A DNA stretch of 64,000 nucleotides from Acinetobacter courvalinii. GTDB lineage: Bacteria > Pseudomonadota > Gammaproteobacteria > Pseudomonadales > Moraxellaceae. The DNA is taken from positions 372,001-436,000 of the forward strand of contig NZ_BMDA01000002.1 in assembly GCF_014635545.1 (NCBI RefSeq), read 5' to 3'. The translations under genes and the position numbers were made by a program. Shown piece by piece: positions 9,141 through 19,231 of this stretch (positions within the stretch are counted from its first letter, which is position 1; each line of letters starts with the position of its first letter). The notes below the pieces were generated by a model, which was given only the letters and a program-made list of their open reading frames with translations, did no database searches and had not been told where the DNA came from.

Positions 9141-9929
9141 TTATAAAAAATCTTTCAGCTCAGGTTTAACCCCGTTCCAGATGGAGAAGGCTTCAATCGC
9201 TTGACCCACCAGCATGCCGAAACCATCCGTCGCAGGCACTTGGCGTTGTTGGGCCTGATCGAGAAAACTGGAAGGTTTGCCATAAGCCATTTCATAAGCA
9301 TGATGGAAAATCAAGCTTTCAGGCAACTGCAAGGTATCTCCCGTTAAACTTGCTGAAGTTGCATTAATCACCAAATCAAATTCACCTGACAGTTGATCGA
9401 GACCGATCGCTTTTAGCTCAGTTTGCGGGACAGCATCTTTTAAATCTTCAACCAGTTGTTCTGCGCGGGCGAGAGTACGATTCGCAATCACAATCTGTTT
9501 TGCACCTGCCTGTACTAGAGGATAAATCACACCACGGGTTGCACCGCCAGCCCCTAAAATCAGAATACGGCTATCTTTAAGTTCCCAGCCTAGTGCTTGA
9601 ATCGCAGCAACCAGACCCTGACCATCGGTATTATCGCCATACAGTTTGCCATCCTGCATCCAAAGCGTATTTACGGCTTTAGCAATTTTGGCACGTTCAG
9701 TCAATTGATCACACAGCGCAAAGGCCTGTTCTTTAAACGGTACGGTGACATTCATTCCCGCACCATTCTGGGCAAAGAAGTCTTTGGCCGTACCTTCAAA
9801 ACCATCCAGTGGCGCAAGAATTTTTCTATAGTTTAAGTCGACCCCGGTTTTTGCTGCGAATGCATGATGTAACTCTGGTGAGCGTGATTGTTCAATCGGG
9901 TTTCCAATTACAGCAAATTGTTTGGTCAT
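9141..9929 (-). CDS. aroE: Shikimate dehydrogenase (NADP+)
   Basis: 262 residues from the ATG at 9929; an upstream in-frame extension to 10031 has no support. AroE reduces 3-dehydroshikimate to shikimate in aromatic amino-acid biosynthesis. Visible family marks are the substrate site IEQSRSPELHHAFA near the start, NVTVPFK with the catalytic Lys, NTDGQG, the NADP-binding loop LGAGGATRGV, the second Rossmann element NRT, and the C-terminal DGFGMLVGQA. Length is normal. In many gammaproteobacteria aroE follows hemF directly; here a phosphatase gene on the opposite strand lies between them. Confidence 0.96.
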   Translation of the reverse strand: MTKQFAVIGNPIEQSRSPELHHAFAAKTGVDLNYRKILAPLDGFEGTAKDFFAQNGAGMNVTVPFKEQAFALCDQLTERAKIAKAVNTLWMQDGKLYGDNTDGQGLVAAIQALGWELKDSRILILGAGGATRGVIYPLVQAGAKQIVIANRTLARAEQLVEDLKDAVPQTELKAIGLDQLSGEFDLVINATSASLTGDTLQLPESLIFHHAYEMAYGKPSSFLDQAQQRQVPATDGFGMLVGQAIEAFSIWNGVKPELKDFL

Positions 9930-10086
9930 GGGCGAATCATTCTTGTGCGTTAGTTGAAGTGTATAAATTTGGGGCAAGTGCTGCAATATTGATTTACATC
10001 TGAATATGTCAGGAAGGCATGATTTCAGCACCAGAACATGATTTGATATTTTTAGATCGTTGTAAACGTTGAGACTGGTTTTAAGG

Positions 10087-10668
10087 ATGAGTATTTATTT
10101 AATTCGGCATGCACAAAGTGAAGCGAATATGAATGGCCGTACACGATCACATGCTGCCATTGAACTAAGTGAGCAGGGTTGGAGGCAGGCAAAACAACTT
10201 TGCGAAGCCTTACCACCTATTGACCATGTCCTGATTTCTAAATACCACAGGACCTATCAGACCGCACAACCAATTTTACTCAAGTATCAGATTACAGCAG
10301 AAATCGACGACAACTTGCATGAGTTTAGTTATCTTTCGGAAAGGAGGTGTGCCAATACCAATCTGGATGATCGTAAGCAATGGGTCAATGCGTATTGGGA
10401 AAGAATGGATGATGAATATCGTGATGCCGATGACGCTGAATCTTTTGCTGACTTATATGGGCGAGTGCAATGTGTTCATGAAAAATTAAGTCAATTAGCG
10501 CAGCAATATGTGCATAAGAATTTGGCCGTATTTACGCATGGTCAGTTTTTACAATTATTGCTCACGCTAAAACATGCACCGCAGCCTTTGAGTCGAGAAC
10601 TGATGCAGGATTTTAGAAAGAATTTAATCCAGCAACCCATCCCAAATACCGCAATCTTTTTATTTTAG
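10087..10668 (+). CDS. Histidine phosphatase family protein
   Basis: 193 residues. It carries the phosphoglycerate-mutase-like RHG signature in the form LIRHAQSEAN, whose His takes the phosphoryl group, and a later FTHGQFLQLL with the second catalytic His. The short length suits a broad-specificity or SixA/CobC-like phosphatase; the substrate cannot be told. The ATG at 10087 is preceded directly by AAGG, so spacing is unusually tight; a TTG at 10069 in the same frame is an alternative. It is divergent from aroE and convergent with hemF. Confidence 0.85.
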   Translation: MSIYLIRHAQSEANMNGRTRSHAAIELSEQGWRQAKQLCEALPPIDHVLISKYHRTYQTAQPILLKYQITAEIDDNLHEFSYLSERRCANTNLDDRKQWVNAYWERMDDEYRDADDAESFADLYGRVQCVHEKLSQLAQQYVHKNLAVFTHGQFLQLLLTLKHAPQPLSRELMQDFRKNLIQQPIPNTAIFLF

Positions 10669-10676
10669 GATTCTCC

Positions 10677-10719
10677 AAAAAAACTCATCCCTGACATATA
10701 GTTCAGGGATGAGTTTTTT
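10677..10719. terminator. Bidirectional terminator between the phosphatase gene and hemF
   Basis: A long near-perfect stem AAAAAACTCATCCCTGA / TCAGGGATGAGTTTTTT with an 8-base loop, serving both convergent genes. Confidence 0.92.
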
Positions 10720-10722
10720 CAT

Positions 10723-11691
<969 letters not shown>

Positions 11692-11785
11692 TTACTGATA
11701 TCAAAACATAAATCCATAAAAAAAGTAAGGGATTTTTGAATCTATATGAAATATGCATGATTTAGGGTGAAAAAATCATGTTCTG

Positions 11786-12271
11786 TTAATCTTGGTTTTT
11801 ACTTTGGCCTTTGGAACGGTTCTTTTCAATAAGCTCATTAATTTCTTCATTGTATAGCCAAGTATTTAAAATACCTTCAGAACTTTCCAAGCCAGTTATA
11901 TCTAAAAAATGTTCAAATGTACCAGCAACCTGCTCTCTATCATCGGTACCGAGTGAATCGGGATCAATTTGATGGATGCCGTCCGAAAGTATTTTTAGCC
12001 GTTGCTGTTTACTTGGTTGAGCAGAGTGCTGATAGAGTTGGATATACGCTTCAGCAGTTTCAGCTACCTTTTTATTCAATAACTTTTTTAATTGGGGATC
12101 TTGAACGCCAGAATATAGATAGCCATCCGTTAAAAAATGATCTTGTTGCTGGAACTGATTCAATTGATTGATAATTCCAGCGTTTGATGGATGAGCTTTA
12201 TTCTCTTCTGCTTGAGTACAGCCACAGAGTAGTAGAACAGCTGTGGCTAAGAAAATACTGAATAATTTCAT
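11786..12271 (-). CDS. Hypothetical lipoprotein
   Basis: 161 residues. The signal MKLFSIFLATAVLLLCGC has lipobox LCGC, so the mature protein starts at Cys18 or a nearby Cys. The rest is helical, polar, rich in Q and E, with no other membrane segment and no domain I recognise. It sits 41 bases after ribA on the same strand, so it may be co-transcribed with it, although the functions show no obvious link. Confidence 0.7.
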   Translation of the reverse strand: MKLFSIFLATAVLLLCGCTQAEENKAHPSNAGIINQLNQFQQQDHFLTDGYLYSGVQDPQLKKLLNKKVAETAEAYIQLYQHSAQPSKQQRLKILSDGIHQIDPDSLGTDDREQVAGTFEHFLDITGLESSEGILNTWLYNEEINELIEKNRSKGQSKNQD

Positions 12272-12312
12272 TTTGATAAATTCTCTTCTCTCAACAAAAG
12301 ATAACTCTAAAG

Positions 12313-12915
12313 TCAGAAATCATCTTTTTTATAGAGATGATCCATACGTTCACGTTTGGTCTTTAAATATTGTTCATTGAAGGGATTACGACCCACCGTA
12401 AGCGGAACACGTTCAACCACATTAATCCCCAGGTCAGTCAACGCTTTGAGTTTGAGGGGATTATTGGTCACCAGTTTCACTTCTTTGATTTGAAGGTGAT
12501 CCAGCATGATACTGCACATATCGTAGCGACGCGCATCGGCAGGCAGGTTTAATAACAGGTTCGCATCAACCGTATCATGACCTTGATCCTGTAAGGCATA
12601 GGCGCGGATCTTGTTGGTCAAGCCAATACCACGTCCTTCCTGACGCAAATATAAAATGACACCTTGGCCCGCTTCATTAATCAGGCGTTGGGTAGCTTGT
12701 AGCTGCGGTCCGCAATCGCATTTAAGCGAAGCGAAAGCATCACCCGTCAGGCATTCAGAATGGATACGCACAAGCACTGGCTTATCTGGAGCAGTTTCTA
12801 GCCCTTTAGAAAGCGCCACATGTTCCTCACCCGTTTCCGGATCTTGAAACACGGAAATATTGAAGTCACCAAAGGCAGTCGGCAGCTTTGATGTTGCAAT
12901 AAATTCAATCGGCAC
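12313..12915 (-). CDS. ribA: GTP cyclohydrolase II
   Basis: 200 residues, the normal size for a stand-alone RibA. It opens the imidazole ring of GTP to give 2,5-diamino-6-ribosylamino-pyrimidinone phosphate, the first step of riboflavin synthesis. Zinc ligands lie in [15 protein letters not shown] (three Cys). The catalytic and GTP-binding blocks [10 protein letters not shown] and DTVDANL are present, as is TNNPLKL near the end. The start is GTG at 12915, with only a weak ribosome binding site. It is divergent from dxs across about 300 bases. Confidence 0.97.
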   Translation of the reverse strand: MPIEFIATSKLPTAFGDFNISVFQDPETGEEHVALSKGLETAPDKPVLVRIHSECLTGDAFASLKCDCGPQLQATQRLINEAGQGVILYLRQEGRGIGLTNKIRAYALQDQGHDTVDANLLLNLPADARRYDMCSIMLDHLQIKEVKLVTNNPLKLKALTDLGINVVERVPLTVGRNPFNEQYLKTKRERMDHLYKKDDF

Positions 12916-13219
12916 AGAGAACTCACTATGATCATAAAAACTGTCTGAGTATAGCTTAATGTGTGAAGATTGCGCGAACCGGAATTTCTGATTTTTTATA
13001 TAAGTTTTTCTTTTTCATACAAAGCACACAATAATGGTTGATAAACAGTGACATAATTCAGGATAATCTACGGGTCATTCTTTAAAAATTGTAGAAGAAT
13101 GTTCAGCACTACATCATTCGCACGTGTGGCTGATTGAAGGTAGATCATATTTAATTGTATGATTGCCCCCATTTAACCCAGCTTCGGACTTGCCAGGCTT
13201 AAAAAGGCTTTGCCACATT
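12916..13219. other. Divergent ribA/dxs intergenic region
   Basis: 304 bases, AT-rich, which must carry promoters for ribA leftward and dxs rightward. I see no convincing -35/-10 pair, no FMN riboswitch core and no ORF with a ribosome binding site. A TTG-started extension of dxs from 13163 lies here but is not supported. Confidence 0.4.
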
Positions 13220-15115
13220 ATGTTGTATACCGAAATTCCAACTCAACGCCCTGTTACGCCATTGTTAGATGGAATTGATCATCCACAACAATTACGTCAG
13301 CTCGAGCAAAGCCAACTCGTTCAAGTGGCGGATGAGTTACGTCAATATATTTTGTATGCAGCTGGGCAGAGTGGCGGACACTTTGGTGCAAATCTAGGTG
13401 TGGTCGAACTGACCGTAGCCTTGCACTATAGCTTTAATACCCCAGATGATCGTCTGATCTGGGATGTCGGACATCAGGCTTATCCGCATAAGGTGCTGAC
13501 GGGGCGTCGTGATCGTATCGCGACCATCCGTAGTAAAAATGGTTTGGCTGCGTTCCCTGCACGTGATGAATCTGAATTTGACACCTTTGGTGTAGGCCAT
13601 TCTTCGACTGCCATTTCAGCAGGGCTGGGTATGGCGTTGGCGCGCCGTTATCAAAAAGATCCATGTGATGTTGTTGCAATCGTAGGTGATGGGGCAATGA
13701 CCGCAGGCATGGCATTTGAAGCCATGAATGATGCCGTTGCGCATGATGCCGACTTGATCGTGGTATTAAATGATAACGATATGTCGATCTCATGCAGTAC
13801 TGGTGGTTTTGCCAAACATCTGGCTGCAATCTGGGAAACAGGGCAGTTGATTAATGTGAATGAACAGGGTGAAGCCTATGTTCAGCCGCATCCTAAGTGG
13901 ACTTATAATTCACGGTTACATCAATCAGCGACCGATGCCGCTGATAATTTATTTAAAGCAATTGGTTTTGATTATTTCGGACCATTTGACGGGCATGATG
14001 TGGAGCAACTGGCGCAAGTGTTCCATGCGCTGAAAAAGCGTAAAGGCCCACGTCTGGTTCATATTTATACCAAAAAAGGGAAAGGTTTTGCGCCAGCGGA
14101 AGCCGATCCGATTACCTATCATGCCATTACTAAAATTGCGCCAGCCGCAGCAGCACCAGTAAAAAAATCACCACCTAAGTACTCCGATGTATTTGGACAA
14201 TGGTTATGTGATGAAGCCGCTCAAGATCAGCGTCTGCTCGCTATTACACCGGCAATGTGTGAAGGCTCGGGTATGGTGAAATTTGCACAGCAATATCCTG
14301 AACGTTTCTTTGATGTGGCGATTGCGGAACAACATGCAGTGACTTTAGCTGCGGGTATGGCGTGTGAAGGGTTAAAACCGGTTGTCGCGATTTATTCAAC
14401 CTTCTTGCAACGTGGTTACGACCAGTTGATCCATGATGTGGCCTTGCAAAATCTGGATGTCACTTTTGGAATCGATCGTGCAGGTTTGGTCGGTGAAGAT
14501 GGCCCAACCCATGCGGGTGCTTACGATTACGCCTATATGCGTACTGTGCCTAACATGGTGATTATGGCGCCGAAAGACGAAAATGAATGTCGTCAGATGT
14601 TACATACCGCCTACCTCTATGAAGGGCCGACAGCAGTCCGTTATCCGCGTGGCGCAGGCACGGGTGTTGAAATTCAACAACAGATGACGGCTTTGCCAAT
14701 TGGTAAGTCGGAAATCGTGGCTGAATTTAATGTTGATGCTGAGCAGCACATCAGTATTCTGGCCTTTGGTAGTCGGGTTGCACCATCGGTTGAAGCGGCA
14801 GAACAGTTTGCACAGAAACATGCGATTAGTGTGCGGGTTGTGAATATGCGTTTTGTGAAGCCACTGGACGAGCAAATGATTCGTGACCTGGCAGCGACCA
14901 CTCAACTATTTGTAACGGTTGAGGAACATGCCGTGATGGCGGGCGCAGGCAGTGCGGTGAATGAATTCATGGCACATGCCAAGATTGTCAAACCGATCCT
15001 GAATCTGGGTTTGCCCGATACATTCTTACACCAAGCCACGCATCAGCAAATGCTACAAGATTGTGGTCTAGATGCTCAAGGGATCTTGGCGTCCATTGAG
15101 CAAGCCTGGTTCTAG
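13220..15115 (+). CDS. dxs: 1-deoxy-D-xylulose-5-phosphate synthase
   Basis: 631 residues from the ATG at 13220, whose start [17 protein letters not shown] fits the family. It condenses pyruvate and glyceraldehyde-3-phosphate, with thiamine diphosphate, at the entry of the MEP isoprenoid pathway. Visible are [20 protein letters not shown], the [16 protein letters not shown]...NDND thiamine-diphosphate motif, the transketolase central domain with [12 protein letters not shown] and the C-terminal transketolase domain. Length is normal for the family. It is transcribed away from ribA and 133 bases ahead of suhB. Confidence 0.97.
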   Translation: MLYTEIPTQRPVTPLLDGIDHPQQLRQLEQSQLVQVADELRQYILYAAGQSGGHFGANLGVVELTVALHYSFNTPDDRLIWDVGHQAYPHKVLTGRRDRIATIRSKNGLAAFPARDESEFDTFGVGHSSTAISAGLGMALARRYQKDPCDVVAIVGDGAMTAGMAFEAMNDAVAHDADLIVVLNDNDMSISCSTGGFAKHLAAIWETGQLINVNEQGEAYVQPHPKWTYNSRLHQSATDAADNLFKAIGFDYFGPFDGHDVEQLAQVFHALKKRKGPRLVHIYTKKGKGFAPAEADPITYHAITKIAPAAAAPVKKSPPKYSDVFGQWLCDEAAQDQRLLAITPAMCEGSGMVKFAQQYPERFFDVAIAEQHAVTLAAGMACEGLKPVVAIYSTFLQRGYDQLIHDVALQNLDVTFGIDRAGLVGEDGPTHAGAYDYAYMRTVPNMVIMAPKDENECRQMLHTAYLYEGPTAVRYPRGAGTGVEIQQQMTALPIGKSEIVAEFNVDAEQHISILAFGSRVAPSVEAAEQFAQKHAISVRVVNMRFVKPLDEQMIRDLAATTQLFVTVEEHAVMAGAGSAVNEFMAHAKIVKPILNLGLPDTFLHQATHQQMLQDCGLDAQGILASIEQAWF

Positions 15116-15248
15116 TTTCTAAGTTGATGTAAAAGCGAAAATAATTTTTCGCAACATTTTTCCCCTAAAAGCGCTTATATTTGCTAGAATATACGCGCTT
15201 TTATGCATTATTCTTTGTCAAAATCTTCAAATTTGTAGTGGGTGTTCA

Positions 15249-16079
15249 ATGGAACCTATGGTGGTTATGGCTGCGCGTGCGGCTCAAACAGTTGGTCAAG
15301 AGCTTTTAAAGGCACATCAAAATCGTCATAAACTCGATTTACAAGTTGAAGAAAAAGGCATTGATGGTCCGGTAACACGTGTTGATCGTTACTTGGAACA
15401 ACTTACAATTGATACACTTCGCAAAAGCTATAAAAACCACAGCTTCCTTGGTGAAGAGTTTGGTATGCAAGAAGGTAAAGGTCACGATGCAGACTGGTGC
15501 TGGGTGATTGATCCTTTAGATGGTACACAAAACTTTATCAACGGTTTCCCGCATTTCTGTATTTCTATCGCAGTACAACATAAAGGTGTGACTCAACACG
15601 GTGTGATCTATGATCCAGTACGTGATGAGTTGTTCTCTGCAAGCCGCGGTCGTGGTGCAGTGATGAACCAACGCCGTATCCGTGTCAATGTTAAAGAAAA
15701 CCTTGAAAATACTTTCCTTGCAGTCGGTCATCCGTACCGTGCCAAGCGTAATGGTGAAATCGTTTCTTATGCCGAGCAACATTTTGCTTCATTATTGGCA
15801 GTGACTAAATCTGGCGCGCAAATCCGTCGTGGTGGTTCAGCTGCTTTAGACTTGGCCTATGTTGCTGCAGGTCGTTTTGATGGTTTCTTTGAGCTTGGCT
15901 TAAAACCGTGGGATATCGCTGCGGGCGAATTAATCGTGAAAGAAGCGGGCGGTGTTGTTGTTGATGCGCGTGGTGGCAATGAATCATTTGACAATGGTCA
16001 GGTGCTTGCATGTTCATTGAAGATGTTAAAGCCATTGATGCAAAACGTTGTTCCAGCTTGGGGCGATGCTGCAAAATAA
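15249..16079 (+). CDS. suhB: Inositol-1-monophosphatase family protein SuhB
   Basis: 276 residues. The Mg2+-dependent phosphatase motifs are complete: GEE at 68-70, WVIDPLDGTQNF with metal-binding Asp88 and Asp91, and the second motif KPWDIAAGELIVKEAGG. In E. coli SuhB also joins the transcription antitermination complex on rRNA operons; whether it does so here is inference. Codon use is noticeably biased to favoured codons, as in highly expressed genes. A TAGAAT-like -10 is present near 15185 but no convincing -35. It ends in a terminator that overlaps the next gene. Confidence 0.95.
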   Translation: MEPMVVMAARAAQTVGQELLKAHQNRHKLDLQVEEKGIDGPVTRVDRYLEQLTIDTLRKSYKNHSFLGEEFGMQEGKGHDADWCWVIDPLDGTQNFINGFPHFCISIAVQHKGVTQHGVIYDPVRDELFSASRGRGAVMNQRRIRVNVKENLENTFLAVGHPYRAKRNGEIVSYAEQHFASLLAVTKSGAQIRRGGSAALDLAYVAAGRFDGFFELGLKPWDIAAGELIVKEAGGVVVDARGGNESFDNGQVLACSLKMLKPLMQNVVPAWGDAAK

Positions 16080-16089
16080 TTTGTAGATT

Positions 16090-16123
16090 AAAAAAAGAGT
16101 AGCATCTAGCTACTCTTTTTTTT
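16090..16123. terminator. Terminator of suhB, overlapping the convergent gene's stop
   Basis: AAAAAAGAGTAGC, loop ATCTA, GCTACTCTTTTTTTT. The stop codon of the leftward gene (16106-16108) lies in the loop, so the same hairpin ends both transcripts. Confidence 0.9.
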
Positions 16124-16519
16124 GTGTAATAGAACGGGAATAATAAATAGCTGAGATAAAAGTAAAATAACGGTATTGATTAAATAGGCAGCCCAATACG
16201 GTGGAGCATGCATTGATCCGAAAAGGGCAATCAGGAATTGTCCAATCACGATGCAGCTGTAGGCTGTATAGGTGAGGATGGGATAGGTTGTATCCAGTTT
16301 CAGAAAGGTTGAGAAGCCCCGGGCAATAAAATAAATTGAAAAAAGAACACAGGTTAAAATGACTCCTTTAATCGGATACTCAAAGACGTATCCAGCATCA
16401 TGAATAAAGGGGTAGGGATTTTCCTGCTGTCCATGATAAATAATATTCAAACACCCGAATAACCATAAACCCAGTAATAATCTGATCAGCATAAAATTAT
16501 TTTGTAGTTTATTTTCCAT
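16106..16519 (-). CDS. Hypothetical four-helix membrane protein
   Basis: 137 residues with four predicted membrane helices at about 9-26, 50-68, 82-102 and 111-132, short loops and a KKKSS tail. The size and topology resemble small DoxX- or DUF-type inner membrane proteins, but I cannot name a family. The stop codon is inside the suhB terminator hairpin. Start ATG at 16519. Nothing in the context suggests a function. Confidence 0.65.
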   Translation of the reverse strand: MENKLQNNFMLIRLLLGLWLFGCLNIIYHGQQENPYPFIHDAGYVFEYPIKGVILTCVLFSIYFIARGFSTFLKLDTTYPILTYTAYSCIVIGQFLIALFGSMHAPPYWAAYLINTVILLLSQLFIIPVLLHKKKSS

Positions 16520-16623
16520 GTTTTATTTAAAGTAATCTGTTGTTGTCACACAGAATAATTGTACATTTATTAGAAGTGTATCGCTTATTTGTGATCGCCA
16601 GACCCAGTATTTTCTAAAAAAAC

Positions 16624-16651
16624 GTGACTTTCTTAAAGTTTCTGCTATAAT
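16624..16651 (+). promoter_or_regulatory. Candidate sigma-70 promoter of the RNA helicase
   Basis: TATAAT at 16646-16651 is a perfect -10. GTGACT at 16624-16629 is a 4/6 match to the -35 with 16 bases between. This would start transcription near 16658 and leave a leader of about 270 nt before the helicase. Confidence 0.55.
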
Positions 16652-16657
16652 CCGCCC

Positions 16658-16926
16658 ACGCACTTAAATTCCAGTTCATTACCTGAACATTCAGTTCTAT
16701 TCATATTAGCGCACGCTGTCCATAGAGAGGACCACATCTTGCGCCCAAATCGCTTAGCGATTCTTCAGGTTGAGGCAGTAATCAAGCGTGCGTTTAGTCC
16801 ACATCGTCGTTATTCGGATCGCCGCTGAATTTCATATATTTTCAGCTTGAGTCGCTTTGCCGCTTGTTGCCGATGTCTATTTTTTGTATTTATTAAAATG
16901 GAGCACCCACAAGGGTGAAACTCTCT
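16658..16926 (+). promoter_or_regulatory. Long structured 5' leader of the DEAD-box helicase
   Basis: The leader holds an outer inverted repeat CGCACGCT (16710-16717) / AGCGTGCG (16785-16792), an inner hairpin AATCGCT/AGCGATT (16748-16762), and a later GCTGAA/TTCAGC hairpin around 16823-16848. Long autoregulatory leaders are known for cold-shock and ribosome-assembly RNA helicases, but I do not recognise this one as a catalogued RNA family. It also contains a candidate short ORF, listed separately. Confidence 0.5.
16739..16828 (+). CDS. Candidate 29-codon leader ORF upstream of the RNA helicase
   Basis: It starts with TTG at 16739, 8 bases after a good GAGAGG ribosome binding site (16725-16730), and ends in TGA at 16826-16828. 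The peptide is strongly basic: it opens LRPNRLAILQVEAVIK and ends RAFSPHRRYSDRR. No better in-frame start exists. Both stems of the leader fall over or inside it: the 5' arm of the outer repeat precedes the ribosome binding site and the 3' arm is inside the ORF. This arrangement would let translation of the ORF change leader folding. It may equally be a chance frame. Confidence 0.4.
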   Translation: MRPNRLAILQVEAVIKRAFSPHRRYSDRR

Positions 16927-18813
16927 ATGAGCAAAACTTTTGCCGAATTTTCTTTGCACGAAACCTTACAACAAGCCCTAGAAGGTTTAGGTTTTACGAC
17001 ACCAACTCCTGTGCAAGAACAAGCGATTCCAGCTGCATTAGAAGGTAAAGATTTATTAGTTTCAAGCCAGACCGGTTCTGGTAAAACAGCAGCATTTTTA
17101 CTTCCTACATTAAACGCTTTAGCGGGTGAAGATACTTTTGTGCCATTCAAAGAGCGCATGAAAGCAGTCACTCAACCTACGATTTTAGTTATTTCTCCTA
17201 CGCGTGAATTGGCTCAACAGGTAAGCCAAGACGCGATTGCATTTGTACGTCACATGAAAGGTGTTCGTATTGCTGCAATTATGGGTGGTATGCCTTTCGG
17301 TAAGCAAATCCAGCAGCTTAAAGGTGCACAAGTTGTCGTTGCGACTCCAGGTCGTTTACTTGACCTTGTAAACCGTCGTCAAATCAAACTTGATAAAGTT
17401 GAATCATTAATTGTTGATGAAGCAGACCGTATGCTTGATCTTGGCTTCTCTGAAGATTTAGAAGCAATTGGTGAATTGGCTGCAAACCGTAATCAAACAT
17501 TAATGTTCTCTGCAACTTTTGCTGATCGTATTATCCGTCTTGCTGAACGCATGATGAATGATCCGCAACGTATTGCGATTGAAACTGGTCACAGCACTAA
17601 CACTGATGTAACTCAAACATTACATTGGACTGATGGCTTTGAACACAAGAAAAAATTATTGACTCACTGGTTATCTGATGAGTCTGTAGATCAAGCGGTT
17701 GTATTCGCAAGCACGCAAGAAGATACCGATATGCTTGCTGAAGAACTGGCTGAAGCGGGTCATTCTGTTGTTGCACTCCATGGTGCGATGCCACAAACCG
17801 TTCGTAACCGTCGTTTACGTAGCATTCGTGAAGGTCGTGCAAAAATCCTGGTTGCAACCGATGTTGCGGCGCGTGGTTTAGACGTACCAACCATTTCACA
17901 CGTCATTAACTTCGGTTTACCGATGAAAAATGAAGACTATGTACACCGTATTGGTCGTACAGGTCGTGCGGGTCGTACCGGTCAAGCCGTGACTTTGGCA
18001 ACTTACCGTGAGCGTGGCAAAATCCGTGCTTTGGAAGATTATTTAGATGCACGTTTAAATGTATCTGAAATCGAAGGTTTAGAACCATCTCCACCTCCTG
18101 CACGTTCAGGTCGTGACGGTGGCGGTCGTGGTCGCGGTGGTCGTGATGGCGGCGGTCGTGGTCGCGGTGGTTTTGGCGGTGGCCGTCGTTTTGAAGGTGA
18201 AGGTAACTTCAAACGTCGTGAAGGCGGTGATGATCGTCCACGTCGTAGCTTCGATGACAAACCACGTGGTGAGCGTCCATCTTTTGGTGGCGAAGATCGT
18301 CCACGTCGTGAATTCAACTCTGACCGTCCACGTCGCGAGTTCAATTCAGATCGTCCACGCCGTGAAGGTGGTTTTGAAGACCGTCCACGTCGCGAATTTA
18401 ATTCAGATCGTCCACGTCGTGAAGGCGGTTTTGATGATCGTCCAAAACGTAGCTTTGGTGGTGAAGACCGTCCACGTCGCGAGTTCAATTCTGATCGCCC
18501 ACGTCGTGAAGGTGGTTTCAACGATAAACCGCGTTTTGACTCAAATGATGACAACCGTGGTAACCGTGTAGATTACAAACCGCGTCGTGAAGGTAGCTTC
18601 GGTGACCGTCCTAAACGTGATTTTGGCGATCGTCCACAGCGTGAAGGCGGTTTCGGTGATCGTCCAAAGCGTAGCTTCGGTGATGACCGTCCAAAACGCA
18701 GCTTCGGTGGTGATGACCGTCCAAAGCGTAAGTTTGGTAGCGATGAGCGTCCAGTACGCGGTTCACGTGAAGAAACTTTCGGTGGCGACCGTCGTCGCAA
18801 AAACGATTTTTAA
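16927..18813 (+). CDS. DEAD-box ATP-dependent RNA helicase with Arg-rich C-terminal repeats
   Basis: 628 residues from the ATG at 16927 (GTG at 16915 is an alternative). The helicase core covers residues about 1-370: Q motif, SSQTGSGKTAAF, PTRELAQQ, TPGRLLD, VDEADRML, MFSATF, and motifs V-VI ending HRIGRTGRAGRTG. The remaining 250 residues are a disordered RGG-like tail rich in G, R, D and P with near-perfect repeats of DRPRREFNS and DRPRREGGF. Such tails bind RNA or drive condensate formation. It is RhlE/DeaD-like, and a role in ribosome assembly or mRNA decay is likely. A long leader precedes it. Confidence 0.95.
   Translation: MSKTFAEFSLHETLQQALEGLGFTTPTPVQEQAIPAALEGKDLLVSSQTGSGKTAAFLLPTLNALAGEDTFVPFKERMKAVTQPTILVISPTRELAQQVSQDAIAFVRHMKGVRIAAIMGGMPFGKQIQQLKGAQVVVATPGRLLDLVNRRQIKLDKVESLIVDEADRMLDLGFSEDLEAIGELAANRNQTLMFSATFADRIIRLAERMMNDPQRIAIETGHSTNTDVTQTLHWTDGFEHKKKLLTHWLSDESVDQAVVFASTQEDTDMLAEELAEAGHSVVALHGAMPQTVRNRRLRSIREGRAKILVATDVAARGLDVPTISHVINFGLPMKNEDYVHRIGRTGRAGRTGQAVTLATYRERGKIRALEDYLDARLNVSEIEGLEPSPPPARSGRDGGGRGRGGRDGGGRGRGGFGGGRRFEGEGNFKRREGGDDRPRRSFDDKPRGERPSFGGEDRPRREFNSDRPRREFNSDRPRREGGFEDRPRREFNSDRPRREGGFDDRPKRSFGGEDRPRREFNSDRPRREGGFNDKPRFDSNDDNRGNRVDYKPRREGSFGDRPKRDFGDRPQREGGFGDRPKRSFGDDRPKRSFGGDDRPKRKFGSDERPVRGSREETFGGDRRRKNDF
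18295..18521 (+). repeat. In-frame tandem repeats in the helicase tail
   Basis: Imperfect repeats coding for DRPRREFNS and DRPRREGGF-type units, several copies each; degenerate KRSFGG units continue to about 18760. Synonymous differences between copies show that the protein repeat, not the DNA, is under selection. The reverse strand carries a long spurious ORF because of codon bias. Confidence 0.85.
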
Positions 18814-18837
18814 TCGTTAAAAACCGATAGAATGAAG

Positions 18838-18864
18838 AAGCCAGTTGAAAAACTGGCTTTTTTA
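18838..18864 (+). terminator. Terminator of the RNA helicase
   Basis: AAGCCAGTT, tetraloop GAAA, AACTGGCTT, then TTTTTA: a compact intrinsic terminator. Confidence 0.9.
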
Positions 18865-18923
18865 TTTCGGTTTAGTCATGTAAAATTATAAAAATGTGTA
18901 CTAATTCAAACTTTATATAAGAA

Positions 18924-19136
18924 ATGAATAAGGTGAAGCAAAATAAAAGCCTTTTGAGTCAAGCTTGGTCTTTCATGTGTAGTGAAGGGCTGCCATGCCT
19001 ATTCGTCATTTTAATGCTGTGTAACGGTTTGTTTTTTGCTTATGCGTTGTTTGATATGATTAATACGGAATCATTTAATGTTAATTCTCATCCAACCACC
19101 AGCCAAATAGTTCCCAAGAATAACTACATAAATTAA
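18924..19136 (+). CDS. Hypothetical small single-pass membrane protein
   Basis: 70 residues. A polar start of about 12 residues is followed by a hydrophobic segment (PCLFVILMLCNGLFFAYALFD, about 24-44) and a polar tail. The ATG at 18924 has no strong Shine-Dalgarno sequence, so expression is uncertain. It lies between the helicase terminator and mlaF, on the same strand as both. No family recognised. Confidence 0.4.
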   Translation: MNKVKQNKSLLSQAWSFMCSEGLPCLFVILMLCNGLFFAYALFDMINTESFNVNSHPTTSQIVPKNNYIN

Positions 19137-19231
19137 ATACTCTTGATACATGGTTTATCAAAATGGAAACAAGCGTTTAGTGTTTCAGTGTATAGTATGC
19201 GTGCATAAAAAGTGCAGGAAAGAATGCCATT

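Noticed and set aside
12916-13219. FMN riboswitch upstream of ribA
   Set aside because: I looked for the conserved FMN core in the divergent gap and did not find it.
18039-18554. 171-residue reverse-strand ORF across the helicase tail
   Set aside because: Antisense of the Arg-rich repeats; composition is only R, P, S and G, created by codon bias. The same applies to the + strand frame at 18113-18571.
18112-18760. Repeated units that look like a CRISPR or DNA repeat array
   Set aside because: Units are in frame, of irregular spacing, with synonymous differences, and lie inside a protein gene.
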